A stretch of 64,000 bases of DNA, taken from assembly GCA_947846985.1 (NCBI GenBank), contig CANTUZ010000026.1:54666730-54730729 (forward strand), given 5' to 3'. The DNA is from Fratercula arctica. Its lineage: Eukaryota; Chordata; Aves; Charadriiformes; Alcidae. The notes beneath the pieces were generated by a model. The model saw only the letters and a list, made by a program, of their open reading frames with translations, did not search any database and was not told the origin of the DNA. Numbering within the stretch: the first letter of the stretch is position 1; every line of letters begins with the position of its first letter. Shown one piece after another: positions 12,887 to 25,532 of the stretch. Position numbers and translations under genes: made by a program.

Positions 12887-15488
12887 TGTCTATTAATTTA
12901 AATAATGTACATTGAGTTTACTCACAAAATTAAAAGGCTTGTTCCAGTTCAGTATGTTCCAGAATAATATCAGTTCTTGACAGATACTATTCACAGAGAG
13001 CGCTGCCACTCAGTGAATGCCTTTCACACCCAAACAGATTGCTCAGGTGTCTCTGTAGCACACTTCAGTGTGCGTAACAGATATACCTTAAGAACGTCCA
13101 CACTCACAAGTATTCAGGAATGTTTTTTCTTGAGTGACTGCAAAGCATGTGACCCTTGAACATAAACCCCTAAAATTTTTGCGGCCTCGGCTTTTTCATC
13201 ATTAAGTAAAGAGGAGCCTGATGTCTTAGTACTATAATTCCCATTAGCCTGAAGATCAACAAAAGTTGTCTTACAGTGCATAAAGTATTGGTTCCTATGT
13301 AAATATAGCCATGGAATAAGCATGTCAAATCTCCAGAGAGCTCCTTTGTTTGAACAAAGGGACTGCATGTTCCTTTTTTACCAATGAGAGTTAACGATGA
13401 GACTTTTTTGCCTTCTACCTCCCCTACTGACACCCCTTATTGTGGTGGAGGCCTCCTACATAAGAGCTGCCTGTACCTGAAGCTCAGCAAAAGCTACCAA
13501 TTCATTAACACTTGCACAACATATATGTTGACCAGTAATTAAATTGTGTTTTTCTTAATGATTCATTTAATCAGAAATTTCCATCTACTTCAAATGCCCC
13601 CTCATTTCAGGGGACATTCTCATATCTTGTCTCCTTATCACAAAATTTTCTTTGTACTCCAAAAGAAAAGTAATTTTCTTTGAACAGCAAATACTGAAAA
13701 TAAGTCTCTCCTGAAATGCCCAGTCTCTAGTATTCAATTCTGTATATTTTTAATTAACCTTACCACTGTATACCTAATTATTGTTGACTTCACTGTCCTC
13801 TACAGAACTTAGATAACATAAATTACATAGCTACACTGGTAATTAATTTCTTCAATGAAAAGTCTAGATTAGTTGCAGACCAAATAGTGCAAGATTCAGT
13901 GGAAGGAAGACAGAGCTGAAACACAACATAAAGATGCCTAACAAACTAAAACTAGATTATCTAAATTGCTAAGTGATACCTGATTATAAAGAAAAAAAAT
14001 TATAATGTGAAACTGGGGTTCCATTCCCCAAAAGCTCTAAACTTTTTGGAATTTTACTGCTAAAGGCAGTATTATATTTCCACTGGACTCGTACTGCAAG
14101 TATGGTAAAATGTAAGTGTAAAAGTTTGTAGGATCCATGTCCTTAAATTGTTGGAGCAGGTATGTTTATTTTGCCTCTTAGTGTCCTTGCCATACTGGTA
14201 AGAACTGGAACTTCCAGTTTGGCAATCTGCTACTACAACCACTTAAATATAGTTAAAACTAAAAGTGAATGGAAGATAGAGCTAAGCAAACTGATAAGAA
14301 CACTTTGATCTGAACTAAGATTCACTCTTCATTCAACATCAGTGGCTGGAGTGTTTTTCAGAGTGGAAAGACTGAAATAAAACAAGGGAGATTTGCCTTT
14401 TTTTTTCTTCTATAGTATCATCAACACTTTTTTCCACTAACTTTTTAGAGGAAGATTTCTTTCTTCAATAACAAGCCACAGAAGTGCACTGCCTTCATAT
14501 AGCAGGAGTATTAAGGCAACAAACCCAAAAGGCGGTTAAATGAAGGAGACAGTACCATTGCAACTGTCCATGCATAGTCCTGTTAAATATGCTATGAGAC
14601 TATTTTCCCTTTCTGTGGAATTTCTTCATGTTTCTCCACAGCATAAAAGAGGAAAAACGAGGAAGGTGTGACTAGCTGGTCAGTATTTGTGGTGTAGAAA
14701 TTTCCTGAGTGGACCAAAGAGGATACACGTGCAGGGAATTTGGGTAGCTGACTGAAGACAAAATGTTAGGGTTTTTCTTCTGTGTTAGGGCAGAAGAATT
14801 ATCTTTCAGGCTACGTACATTATGCTGAGATTTTGGCAAGCATTTGGCTAAAGTCAACAGGGGAAGACAGAATCTGTCTTTTGTTCCTGCCCTACAGTGG
14901 ATGTCAAGTGGTAACAAAGATGCTGGGATCAAACTTCTGAAATTGTAGATAACATCCTGTACTTTGAAATTTCACCTCAGACATATGATGTTTCTTAAAA
15001 GCTAGTAGCATTTTCACTAATGTATAAATTGGATTATTTTTACCTGCTGAGCCTGATCTGAGCACCAGAAAGACTAGGGAGAGGAGCTGGTGCCCTCCAA
15101 ACAAGTACAGAATATGACAAATCCCTTAGTATCTCTGAAATCATTTAAGTGTAATTACAAGGTGTGTTTGAAGGAACATTACAGCCACTGGCTTCCTTTG
15201 GTTTTCTTATCCACTAAAAAGTAAGTTGTGCACAAGATAAGTTACAATTAAAAATAGGAACACAGAAAGCCACTGAAAGACTAAGCTGAAACCTGTGCCT
15301 GAACATTCATTTCAACACACATGCACGTAAGATTAACAAGCAGAAGATCACATACCTCAAAATGGGCATTTTGAAAGCAGTGGCAAAATAACTACTGATT
15401 GGAAAAGTTGACATTTTCCAGAGAAAGATGCAATGTTAACCAAATGCATAGCTATCTAAAGGGATGTTAAGTAAAATATTAAATAAAA

Positions 15489-15533
15489 TTATTTATTAAA
15501 ATTAAATAAATTTATTTATTAAAATTAAATAAA
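15489..15533 (+). repeat. AT-only 22-bp tandem duplication
   Basis: Two identical 22-bp blocks at 15489-15510 and 15512-15533, separated by one T, consist only of A and T. Each is internally near-palindromic (TTATTTATT facing AATTAAATAA). This is an AT-rich simple repeat. Confidence 0.85.
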
Positions 15534-18245
15534 ACATTATGCGACATCAGTTATTACATCATACCGCATGTAAGAGTCACAACCTACTTTACTAGTTTGT
15601 AACTATAGAAATAATGTATCATAAAGGCTTGATCAAGGCATTCAACTTAAAGGCAAATATAGTAGCATTGGTTTTAGTCATGTATTTCTACTGAAGGTGT
15701 CATGTGGCCATTACAGCATATGAAATCAACATTTATGAAGGGTGAGTGATGTCTGCTCTCAGAACTGTGTAGCAGTCTTCCAGAGTGGGCAATGCCTCGG
15801 GTCATTAAATCTGAGCATTTCCCGACCACGCAAACACTTCCAAGAGCAGAAAATACTATCTTAATTTGTTTCAAGAGAGAAGGAATTGTCACCTGAAATA
15901 TCTTAAACCATGAGGGAATAAAGAGGTGTGGAAAGTTTTTACGAAACAGCAGCATCATTGGCAATATATGCATTGATAAATAAACCATTATTCTCTATAA
16001 AGAATCAAAGGAATTATTCTTAGTTAAATTCTGATTTAAAACTTTATAAAGATACAATAACAGGTCATATTATGGCTTTTACTCTGAATGTGCAATAATG
16101 TATGTGACATTTCTTAGTTGCCAGCAACAGTGTTTTAAAATGAATTTAAATTTCTATCCAAAAGATGAGAAAAGCATTAATTGAGCAGTAATTAAGCATC
16201 TAACATAGGAAAATTTATGCTTAGAATTGGAAGATATATAACCTATAATTACTGAAATAAATACATATAGTTCTAACACTAGTTTTGAGAGACAGGTACC
16301 TCTACTGCAGGAATTATATTTATCAGTAAGTAAGCAAACGAACCTTGATTTTTTTTAATCGACTCCTGAAAATGAACCTATTTTTTTAGAAAATAGTCTA
16401 AAAATTCAGATATGAAACATCATGAAGATTATGTAAAAGAAATGTTCCTATTGCTCTTTTCAATTACAGCGCAAATGGTCATGTAGCTCAGTTTGTCAGC
16501 TATCAGCAGCCATTCTTAACTTGTTAAGGGAAGAGAATTTTACAAACTAGCAATCATTTTCAGGATGGACAGAGCTGTCACACACAACTTAATTCTCTTC
16601 AGAGCTGACTACAGGCAACACCATTGCAGAACCGTATTCACATTCAACAGCTGGATCTTCTGTCCTCTCTATGCCTTGCAAATCACATCCCTCTATGGCT
16701 CACTGACTCACACCCTGGAAACTTGCTGAAGTGAGACAATTCAACTAAAGGTCCACATCCTGTTGAGACTTTTTTATTACTATAACTTTTCAAGTCTTAA
16801 AAAGTCAGGGGTCTGGTTTTTTGGTTGGTTTGTTAGTTCCAGTTTCTTCCAGGCATCCTCACTGTGGACTAAAGGCAAAATAATTTAATACAAAATTTAA
16901 GAACAATCTACAAGGCTTTCTGCTTATTACTAACACTCTTCAAGGAAACCAGAAAGTCTGAAGAACTATTCTAACTCCATTATTTAAAGCAGATATTTAT
17001 AAGCCTTCCCCTGATCTTCACATTATCTTTTAAAACATTAATTGGCTTAGAATGGTGCAAGTTCAAAGCTTAAACAAAGTCACAAAAGCAGCTTTTTTTT
17101 TTCCTCAGCAGCAGCAAAGAAGCAAGGTGGGTGTAATAGAAGACATAGGCAGAAAGCAATTGTAGGTTAAAGCACAATACTACTGGAAGCCACAGGGTTA
17201 GCAATTAAATGAATTACAGGAGTACTTTTACAAAAGAGCTTTTTCTGTGTAATATTTATTCTTTATGCTTTTCCTTTCTTCTAGGATATAAATAACACCA
17301 GTCAAGAACTGTTTGAAATAACTAGCACATGACATCTGTGATGAAGATGAATTTAATGAAGGGACTAGGTCAATATAAACTCTGACCTGAGAAACTTGGA
17401 GGAAAGCATAAGTTTACAGAAGTTCTTGCTTGCTTGCTTTTCTTTAGGTTCACTTCTGAACCTCATCCATACTGTCAAACTGCTCAGAAAAATTTACTAC
17501 TCCATTCACTTGTTAGTTAAGTTCTTTCAATTTTCTCGGATAAAATTTTCTCACAGTTGACATTAAGCAATACTTTATCTGGATTTCACCCATTAATGTG
17601 CCACACCTGAGACTCATGTCACAGACCTGCTGTGCTGTCAAACCGTTGACTGGTTTTGAAGCTCCTTCATTTTCTTTTCGACAGTCTCAAAATATGCCCC
17701 ATCTTAGAAGTTGTGTATGCCCTCAGCATTCAAATGCTTGATTTTACAAGGTATTTTTGTTCAGAAGGTTGAATTGTATTCTCTCTCTATATGTATTTCA
17801 TGAAAGTCCTGCCATTCAGAATACAAAGCTCAAAGGTGTATTTTAATTCATTAAACAATGGACTGGTTTCAGTCATTTCTTCAGTCAATGCCTCTTCAGT
17901 CTAAGTAATCATCATATGTGAGGGAGGGGAAAAGGCAGTTTTATTATGGAGAAACACTGCAGTCCTACTGATTAAAAGAAATAATTATTGACTTAGAAAA
18001 AGATGTAAACCAATACATTTTGAAAAGTATGCAGTATTGTGGTGTTTTGTTGTTTTTTTAAAATATAAGCATCCGTAGCCTAAGACACTTTTATGAGACA
18101 ATAACTCTATAGCTGTACCGTTGTAGCCAACATAACATCACTGGTTTTGGGACCTTGATATGAACAGCATCACTGAAGCAATCCATGTTAGAAATAAAGT
18201 TTCAGATAAAAAAAAAAACCTAAATAACCTATATTTAACCAGATC

Positions 18246-18262
18246 AGCATCATGATGATGCT
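18246..18262. other. Short inverted repeat, 8-bp arms
   Basis: AGCATCAT and ATGATGCT flank a single G. An arm length of 8 bp is within chance for the window; recorded only for completeness. Confidence 0.6.
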
Positions 18263-18629
18263 CTTATTCTGATAGGAATAGCAAACTTCAGCATGAGAGG
18301 AAGAACCAGCTAGGAATAGAATCGCCCTAAGAAGGCTTTCTTTCCAAAACCAGCATTTTTGTGAAAGTAAGACCTTTCACAGCAATTAGTTTGTGACAAA
18401 TAAAATAAGATCCATTATTTGCTAAAATTGGTAAACAATGCCTGCTCAATACATGTAATCCACACACTGGTTTTCACTGTGTAAGCTAAAACACTATTAG
18501 AATTCATGATATTAATGTGCCTGTTAAAATTCTAAACCTTTAACTAAAGCGTACTTCAGGGACTTCCTTGGCACATTTCCAAGTTTAGTGAGTAAATTGT
18601 ATAAATGCTACTTATTTTCCCACTCTTTC

Positions 18630-18645
18630 TTTTTTTTTTTTTTTT
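18630..18645. repeat. Poly(T) tract, 16 bases
   Basis: Uninterrupted T16; a second T-rich run follows about 60 bp later near 18705-18717. No retrotransposon body is recognised beside either. Confidence 0.8.
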
Positions 18646-18807
18646 AATTTATATACAGTTCTGTAGTAACTTCTACATTAAAAGTTAGAAAACAAAATGT
18701 TTTCTTTTTTTTTTTTTGTAGCTGTTTAAACCACAGAAATAAAGTATTTTAACATGATTCTAATTTATCCTGTGAGAGGAGCTATAAAGATGCGGTGAAT
18801 TTATTAA

Positions 18808-18888
18808 AGGTAGATTTATATATAACAATAGATTTATAAATAGATTTTTATAGATATATAGATGGGAAGATTTTTATATATATAATCC
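18808..18888 (+). repeat. AT-rich imperfect repeat (TAGATTTATA-like)
   Basis: A TAGATTTA / TAGATATATAGA motif recurs several times within 80 bp, and the block ends in alternating TA. This is low-complexity AT sequence with no sign of coding. Confidence 0.7.
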
Positions 18889-19139
18889 CTACTTGAAATT
18901 GATAACTTCATAACATCATAAATCAAAGTTTTCAGGAATTCTACCTTAATTACTAGGAATTTTCTTCTCATTTCTTCCAGTTTGTGAACTGGAGAAAACC
19001 CCATTTAGACCTGAAAGCTCCCTTCCCAAAACAAAAAAACACAAAGCACCGTTATTCATTTTTTTCACTTCATACCACTTTCATCTTTATATTGTTGTGT
19101 TGCTGGAAATTAGTTACCTGCTGTACAAGTAAGGAGTAC

Positions 19140-19780
19140 AGCGTGAGAAGAAAGTCTGAGGTTTCCAGAAGAGCTGCATTATTGGCTTCAGAGCTGCAGA
19201 GAAGTAACACGGCCATTAGGCCAGACTGGCAATACGTGTTTTAACTGTATTTCCCAGGGCAGTGAGTAGCATGGGAGATCTTTTGAGCAGGACCTCCCCC
19301 ATTGCGGGATCCTTCCTGTCTGTGCTACCAGATGCACGCTGACAAGTGCTACGGTGGGCACCCACCCGGCCACAGCAGCACTGTCCTGCTCCCCAGATGG
19401 CCCCAAGGCAGATGCGTCTCCTCCCAGAGACCCCTCAGGGCCCTGCACCATGACTTTGAACAGGGGCAAAGATTTTTTTTAAAACTTCTCTCCCTTACCG
19501 GAGTAAATCTAGTTGTGCAATAAACATTGTTCACAGCGCCAAGGGAGGCTGACCTGCAGGGAGAGGTCATTGCTCACAAATGGCAGAGGGAGAACGGCAA
19601 TGCAACCAAGCCTTACATGAGCAGTAGATAAAAGCACCAAAACGCTCCTGTCATGGACACCCGATGATGGCGTGATGCTCCCTCGGTGTGCCTGAGATCC
19701 AAGGGATGATTTCCTCTGTAAAACATCAGACCATGTGTAAAACACAGCCTTCGCGAGCACACTCAATCTAAAGCGTGCTT
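19140..19780. other. CpG-enriched, GC-richer patch
   Basis: I count about 15 CpG dinucleotides between 19305 and 19774, against about five in the kilobase just before, and the patch is visibly GC-richer (for instance 19300-19480). It contains no repeat family I recognise. Open frames cross it on both strands (for example 19188-19469 minus, 19302-19523 plus) but none resembles a known protein. It may be an unmethylated regulatory patch, a decayed retrocopy or exon, or an unknown GC-rich repeat. It is too short and too modest to call a CpG island with certainty. Confidence 0.5.
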
Positions 19781-19925
19781 GCTGCAGAACTAGGACTACT
19801 GAGCAGTGTATACTAGAGAGCTGAAAAGCCTCAGCACAGAGTGTTTCAGTTTATTAATTAAATCCTATAAAGACAGATTTTGTGAATATCATGTCGTCTG
19901 CTTAGGGAGAGAAGGGAACAAAAGG

Positions 19926-19940
19926 AAAAAAAAAAAAAAA
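19926..19940. repeat. Poly(A) tract, 15 bases
   Basis: Uninterrupted A15 about 150 bp beyond the CpG-enriched patch. If that patch were a retrocopy, this could be its remnant tail, but the intervening sequence does not clearly support it. Confidence 0.7.
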
Positions 19941-20450
19941 GATTTGTGTTGGAAAAGAACACCATAATGATTTATAAGACCAGAGAAATCAAAGAATGAA
20001 ATAAAAACAAAATATTAAAAAAAAATTAAAATCAAGGATGTGTTAAGAGAAAGACTACTGGAAATCAAATAATAAACAGATAATACTGGTATTTATGACA
20101 TTACAGCATTATGGCACAAATGTTCCTCTAAATATCAGCTACTTCTTGACCATTAAGATCAACAGGGCTGATCTTCACCTTCATTCTTCACAGGAGCATG
20201 TTAACAACATAGCTCCTTATTTTCTCCTGCATTCAAAAACCTAGTTGTGAAAATGATAAATAAAGAGGTGAAATTTGATTGCAAGTTTTCTCTGTACTCT
20301 GCACTACATTTCGTATCTGTGTCTCCACACAAACACGTATCAAGCTTTCACAACAGAGCAATATCCAGAGAATTTTGGTAGCTCGATCTGATTTAGTTTC
20401 ATATGTGTGGTTCAGAATTTTGTACAAGAAGCGGCATAATCATCTTTCCT

Positions 20451-20611
20451 TAAACACTTATATTACTCCCTCATTTTTGGCTGCTGAAGTGGTTAGCAGT
20501 TCGGATTAAAATGCTACAAGAAGTATTTAATGGGACACAAGCAACACAAAACTAGACAACTGTCTTAGCAGGATAAGGAAAAAGAGTAATGTAGCTGATA
20601 TTAAACAACAG
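20451..20611 (+). repeat. 161-bp direct repeat, left copy, flanking an LTR
   Basis: This segment aligns without gaps to 21219-21379: 142 of 161 positions match (19 mismatches, mostly transitions, about 88% identity). Its right edge abuts the LTR starting TGTCCTGG at 20612. Its left neighbour (CATCTTTCCT) does not match the base preceding the other copy, so the homology stops sharply. It contains no recognised repeat family or coding frame. Confidence 0.93.
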
Positions 20612-21215
20612 TGTCCTGGTCTGGGGTGAAGCAGAGCCAATTTTCTGTTCAGTGAGAGGCTCTTGCTGTTACTTGTTGCTGTGTCAACCAGGGTCGGCTG
20701 ACCCGGGTCCTTTACCCTGTGGAAGGGTCCCACCTGTGGGGAGGAGTGGGCAGGACAGGTGACCCAAACTGACCAACAGGGTATTCCATCCCACCTGCCA
20801 TGCTCAGTAGAAAAGTCGAGGGATCAAAGGGTCTTGGATTCTCCTTCAATGGCTTGGCTTCTTGACTTTCTTCAATGACTGATACCTGAGGAGGATCCTG
20901 TCTGTTTGTCTGCCCTGCGTCCCAATCCATGCGTTCCTGTGTGTTACCTGGAATTCAGTTCCCATCCATTTCTCAGTTCAATCTGGGACTTCCCCAGGGC
21001 CTGCTGGTGACATCTTCCTGGGAAATTGATATGGTTTTATCTATATATTGTATCTGCTTAATTATTTCCTTTTTTATTATTAATATTTCATTAAAGTAGT
21101 TCAGTTTTTTCTTAAACTCATTAATCTCTTTCTCTCTTCTTCCTCTCCTTGGAGTGAGAGGTGGGGGAGGTCATCTGTCATCTTGTCATTGGCCAACCCG
21201 GCCCAAACTGCGACA
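20612..21215 (+). mobile_element. ERVL-like solo LTR flanked by a long direct repeat
   Basis: A 604-bp unit starts with TG (TGTCCTGG) and ends with CA (ACTGCGACA), the normal termini of retroviral LTRs. It resembles avian ERVL LTRs as I remember them: the opening GTCCTGGT block, a central GACCCAAACTG..CCA..GGTATTCCAT block near 20760, and an ATTAAA poly(A)-signal-like hexamer (21090-21095) in the 3' part. No gag, pol or env sequence adjoins, so it is a solo LTR. The 5 bp on its left (AACAG) and right (TAATA) do not match, so the usual short target duplication is absent. Instead it lies between two 161-bp direct repeats. Confidence 0.8.
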
Positions 21216-21218
21216 TAA

Positions 21219-21379
21219 TAAATACTTATATTACTCCCTCATTTTTGGCTGACGAGGCAGTTAGCAGTTTTGATTAAAATACTACAGGAAGTGTTTAATG
21301 GGACACAGACAATACAAAACTAGCCAATTGTCTTATCAGGATAAGGAAGAAGAGTAATGTAACTGATATTAAACAACAG
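21219..21379 (+). repeat. 161-bp direct repeat, right copy, flanking an LTR
   Basis: Right partner of 20451-20611, same length, same orientation, no gaps. It begins three bases (TAA) after the LTR terminus and ends in AACAG, as the left copy does. The roughly 12% divergence shows the duplication is old and not a recent assembly error. Confidence 0.93.
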
Positions 21380-24069
21380 TAAATCCTTACCACCAGGACG
21401 CATTTTGCTACTTTGTTTTAAATTCTTCATTTCCCATTTTCCTTCATTCCCCCTCTTTCCTTCAGACTCTTTCACTGTCTCAGCACCCCAACAAAAGGCA
21501 CTAAACAGCAGACATTTAGAATTTGTTTATGCTGTGATTGTTATTACCTGGTTATTAACATTTGTTATTCTGCCCAGACATCAGTGGTTTTTATCCCTTT
21601 TATATGAACATTTAGGGACATTTTGCACTTAGATTTCTCTGTTTGCAGCACAGACACAATGCACCAGTACTAAAAACATGTAGTGATAGGATTTCCTGAT
21701 ATAAACACCACTTTACTTATTAGTGAGAGGGACCAGACAAACACACAAGCAACCATTTCACAGAAGGACAAAACGATTTACTAAGAAATCAATTACAGAA
21801 ATGTTGCTGATGCCCAAATGACATGCTCTACAAAAAGCACGCTTCCCTGACTCAAACTGCAGAATAACTCTTCCCCAATTGAAAAATACAGTTGCTTACA
21901 AAATATTTTATCCAAATCACAGTATAAGTCCAGTTGCTTCTCAGCAATTCCCTGGTATATCACACAAACAAAATATACATGTTTAATCATTATATAGTCT
22001 CCTCAGCCCCCTTTCCCTTTCTAATTTCCTTTTTTTTCCCAATGTGTGCTTGTCTTAAGGCAAGTAAGGTTTGTGCATTCCTTGTGTTAATACCATCTGT
22101 GTCAGCCAGGCTAGGGATAAAAATTTTTGCTAACCTGCTGCCTCAAGGAGGAGACCTCATTAGCAGCTAAAAGCTGAAGATCAGTAATTCGTATTGGCTG
22201 AATACTTGAGTGTGGATGGGCTCAGACTCATCTCTGGTTAGTTTCAGCCATGTGGTAATATCACAAATGCAGACCAATGACCCAGTTTTTTCAGTTTGAT
22301 GGGAAAATGCAGTCACAGGCATTTTAAACATAGAATTGTCTGACACATATTTTATATGTCTGGGTGCAGGGAGTTACGATGACTTTATAATTTCCAACAG
22401 GAACTGTAACATCTCGAAAATATAAGTATTTTGAGTGTTTACAGCAAGCACTGCACAGGGACAGTGAATTTCTTGTTCTCTATTGTGTGAATAATCACTG
22501 TATGCCTGACCACAGGAGAAAAAGGCACACAGAGATTGTAGGAACATTTCCTAAGAAAAGGAACCACAGATTGGTTTGCAAAAAGCTGCTTCTTTAAGCA
22601 TTCACAGTCGTACAGAAAACACTCATTCACAGCATCACCCATTACACAAATGGGTATAGGGTAAAGCTGATGAAGCAAGTCACTTCTTTAATCAGCCTGA
22701 GATTTCACTGGTAACTTCTTTATTATATTAGTATTAAAAAACTACTATACTCGCTGCTGAAAACATAACTGTATTCCAAATTCCACATTGATACATACGT
22801 TCATTTACATATGCACTTCCATTTCCAGTACTTTCTGTTTGTTTATTTCTATGGTGACCTCTAATTAAAAGAGAATGACCGTTTCAAGTAAATTAATGTA
22901 TACTATTTAAACTTCTTATTCCATATTTCCCCAAGGTAACTCAAGTGCTCCTTACCAATAACACCAAACAGTGATCAAAAATCATTAATCTGGGTCCTGT
23001 AAGAACTCAACATAGTAGGACATGAGGAGTAATACTCAGAAGGAACATCTCACCAGACACAATTCATGCTAAAAGAGTTTTCTTTACTGTTTGGGTCTTC
23101 TTACTACTTCTGCATTCCCATTCCTTCCAGCTTCAGTTGATCTGGTGATCAGTAGTCACTGCCTCCAGCTGTGTCTCTCTATTAGAACAATTTCCACCAA
23201 GATGATTCTAGTAAACTTTCAAATACTACCTCAGTAAGTTTCTTGGTTATCGTGTCATGAAATACATGGGCATTCATTTCCAATTATGAGTTTAGCATTA
23301 GGATGAGGAAGAAGCTTATGATATGAAAATACATAGACTCTGGAGTACACTAGGAGCTGTTGCAGGGGATGTAGGGCAGCTGCTTGATGTTTTCATTCTA
23401 TAGAGGCCTCACCCACTACGCCAAAACTCAGTTGTTGCAACAACATGAGAATTGTCCTCCCTTTATATTTCTTCTGTTTCCCTTCTCACCTAACTCGTTC
23501 TTCTCTTTCAGTTACCACACATACTGTCAGTACAGGGGAAAAAAAACCCATAAACAGAGAAACAGGGAAGGAAAGGAGGTAAGGGAAATTCTAAGCAATA
23601 CATTTTTTGCTTTAGGTCTTTTATTAAAAAACTGAAGAAAATTGGTTAAAATGAAAATGTTCTACAAAAGGTGTTCTAAACTTCACCTTGAGTTGACTTT
23701 TTTGACAGCCAGTTAAACTTGTAGGCAAGTGTTAGTAGAATTTGCTGTTTCCCTTGACAGCAGTTCCTTGAAAGTAAAGAATAGGTGTTCATCTCTTTTC
23801 CTGGAGAATGCCTCCCAACATTATGTTCCCACATGTATTGGGTAAAAAAATTTGGACATCAGTGTCTCTTTATTGCAATCCCTAACAAGCCAGGATCAAG
23901 ACCAAGGTCTTGTGTATTTAATCTTAGAGGTAGATGCCTTCCATATCTTTCTGCAAACCATCCAGTCCTCAAGATAATTTACAGAATCAATGTTGAATAA
24001 TGCCCACCTAGACTAGAAGTGTACTTATGTACTAGACTGGCATTCTGAAACACTTCTCAGAGAATATAA

Positions 24070-24091
24070 TCTTGACAAGAGATTGTCAAGA
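24070..24091. other. Inverted repeat, 9-bp stem
   Basis: TCTTGACAA and TTGTCAAGA flank a GAGA loop. A few 9-bp stems are expected by chance in 64 kb, so significance is low. Confidence 0.6.
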
Positions 24092-24431
24092 CGTAACTTG
24101 AAAGTTATCTTTATACAGACACAATGGAACTGCAGAGTACAAAATATAGGTTGTTAATAACGCAAGAACGTAACTGAAAATTAATTAGTATACATTTTAC
24201 GTACATGTTTCCTATAAAAAAATATTCTCCTCAGAATGGAATGTTTATCTTTCTGTTCAGTCAGTAGGCAAGTGACAGTATGTTACAGTTTATTAGGACA
24301 GGTAGGTAAAGGCAAACTGTTACTTTTACTTTATACTCATTTATTCATTCTTTATTAGCAAATCTACAGTACGTGTCAAAGTAATAAGCTGTCTTAGCTA
24401 AATTTTAGATGTAGGATTTTTATTACTTCTA

Positions 24432-24473
24432 TATAATAATAATAACAACAACAACCACAACAACAAGAAGAAA
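24432..24473 (+). repeat. Compound trinucleotide repeat (ATA)n(ACA)n
   Basis: ATAATAATA grades into ACAACAACA with one ACC interruption and ends in AAGAAGAA. This is an ordinary microsatellite. Confidence 0.85.
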
Positions 24474-25221
24474 TTTAAATTTCCAGCTTGTTAACTAAAG
24501 TTCTTATTTTGAAGAAAGTATTTCTTTCACCTGAGGACAAGCATTTGTACCATAAGAATTAAGGAGATGACTTAAAAAAACTAGGTCAGTCCCAGAAGAA
24601 ATATTTTTTTAACATAGGTCTTCTACATACTGACTAGTCTACGTCCCTAGTGTTGAAAACAACTGTAATGAAACAGTTAGATGTGGAAGACCTAAAGCTT
24701 GTAGTACACAGGAGTTATGTCACATTTAATTTAAAAGCAACTCCACAATTATTTTGAATTCATGTAATGATTCTGTATACTAGAGTAAGGAAAATGAAAA
24801 CCACGATTTAGGATTCAAAGACAAAGCATATCATGTCACGTTCTCCAGGCATGTCTTTTTTCTGCCTGCAAATTACATCTCAATAAAAGAATTTTCTGTA
24901 TTTGTCTAGAATTTATACTCATTGTGTGCAGCACTTTCAATGAAGTGTCCCTGATGCCCACTATGTATACCTGGGCATAAGTACCTGCTCCTTAATCATT
25001 GATGAAACCTGCTGTACAAATTTAAGTACTGTAGTATTTTTCAGAGCTCTTTATGTCATCAAAATTAGTCCTTTGAAAAGGAAAATGGCAATTTATCACC
25101 ATTATTAGTTCCATTTAGATTCTAGTTTCATTAGGTAGATATTTTTCCATACATAATATCTACCAAGCTGCCACCAACACCTTCACTGGCAAGTAATGCA
25201 AATAACAACAAGCATTATTCC

Positions 25222-25532
25222 TTGTTTGAGAACAAAGAAGATCAGACTCCCTTTTCACAAGGAGTCGCATGGAAAAGACAGGGGGTAACAGGTACAAGTT
25301 ACTCCTGGGGAGATTCCAATTGGATACAAGGGGAAAATTTTTCACAATGAGAGCAATCAGCCATTGGAATGATCTCGCCAGGGAAGTGGTGGATTCCCCA
25401 ACACTGGACACTTTTAAGATTCAGCTGGAAAGGGTGCTAAGCCATCTTATCTAGACTGTGCTTTTGCCAAGAAAGGTTCAACCAGATGATCTTTGGGGTT
25501 CCTTCCAACCTGGTATTCTAGGATTCTATGAT
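25222..25532 (+). mobile_element. CR1 LINE 3' end, short
   Basis: It ends in two 8-bp CR1 tail units (ATTCTAGG, ATTCTATG) after the 3'UTR block containing CCAGATGATCTTTGG. Upstream, 25269-25454 is an uninterrupted frame matching the extreme C-terminus of CR1 ORF2 (NRYKLLLGRFQLDTRGKFFT, then HWNDLAREVVDSPTLDTFK), ending at the expected stop before the UTR. Only about 300 bp survive, an extreme 5' truncation. The intact frame suggests moderate age, but the piece is too short to judge. Confidence 0.9.

Larger units (their letters stand above)
8307..20450. other. Mostly unassigned AT-rich sequence
   Basis: Twelve kilobases with no recognisable gene. Apart from the CR1 scrap near 11.1 kb, the tandem repeats at 12.8, 15.5 and 18.8 kb, poly(A)/(T) runs and the CpG-enriched patch at 19.1-19.8 kb (all listed separately), I see no structure I can name. 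Open frames are short and overlap on both strands. The base composition is uniform except for the CpG patch. Confidence 0.6.
21380..25221. other. Unassigned AT-rich sequence
   Basis: No gene or interspersed repeat is recognised. It contains a 9-bp-stem hairpin at 24070-24091 and a trinucleotide repeat at 24432-24473. Open frames are short and without recognisable motifs. Confidence 0.6.
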
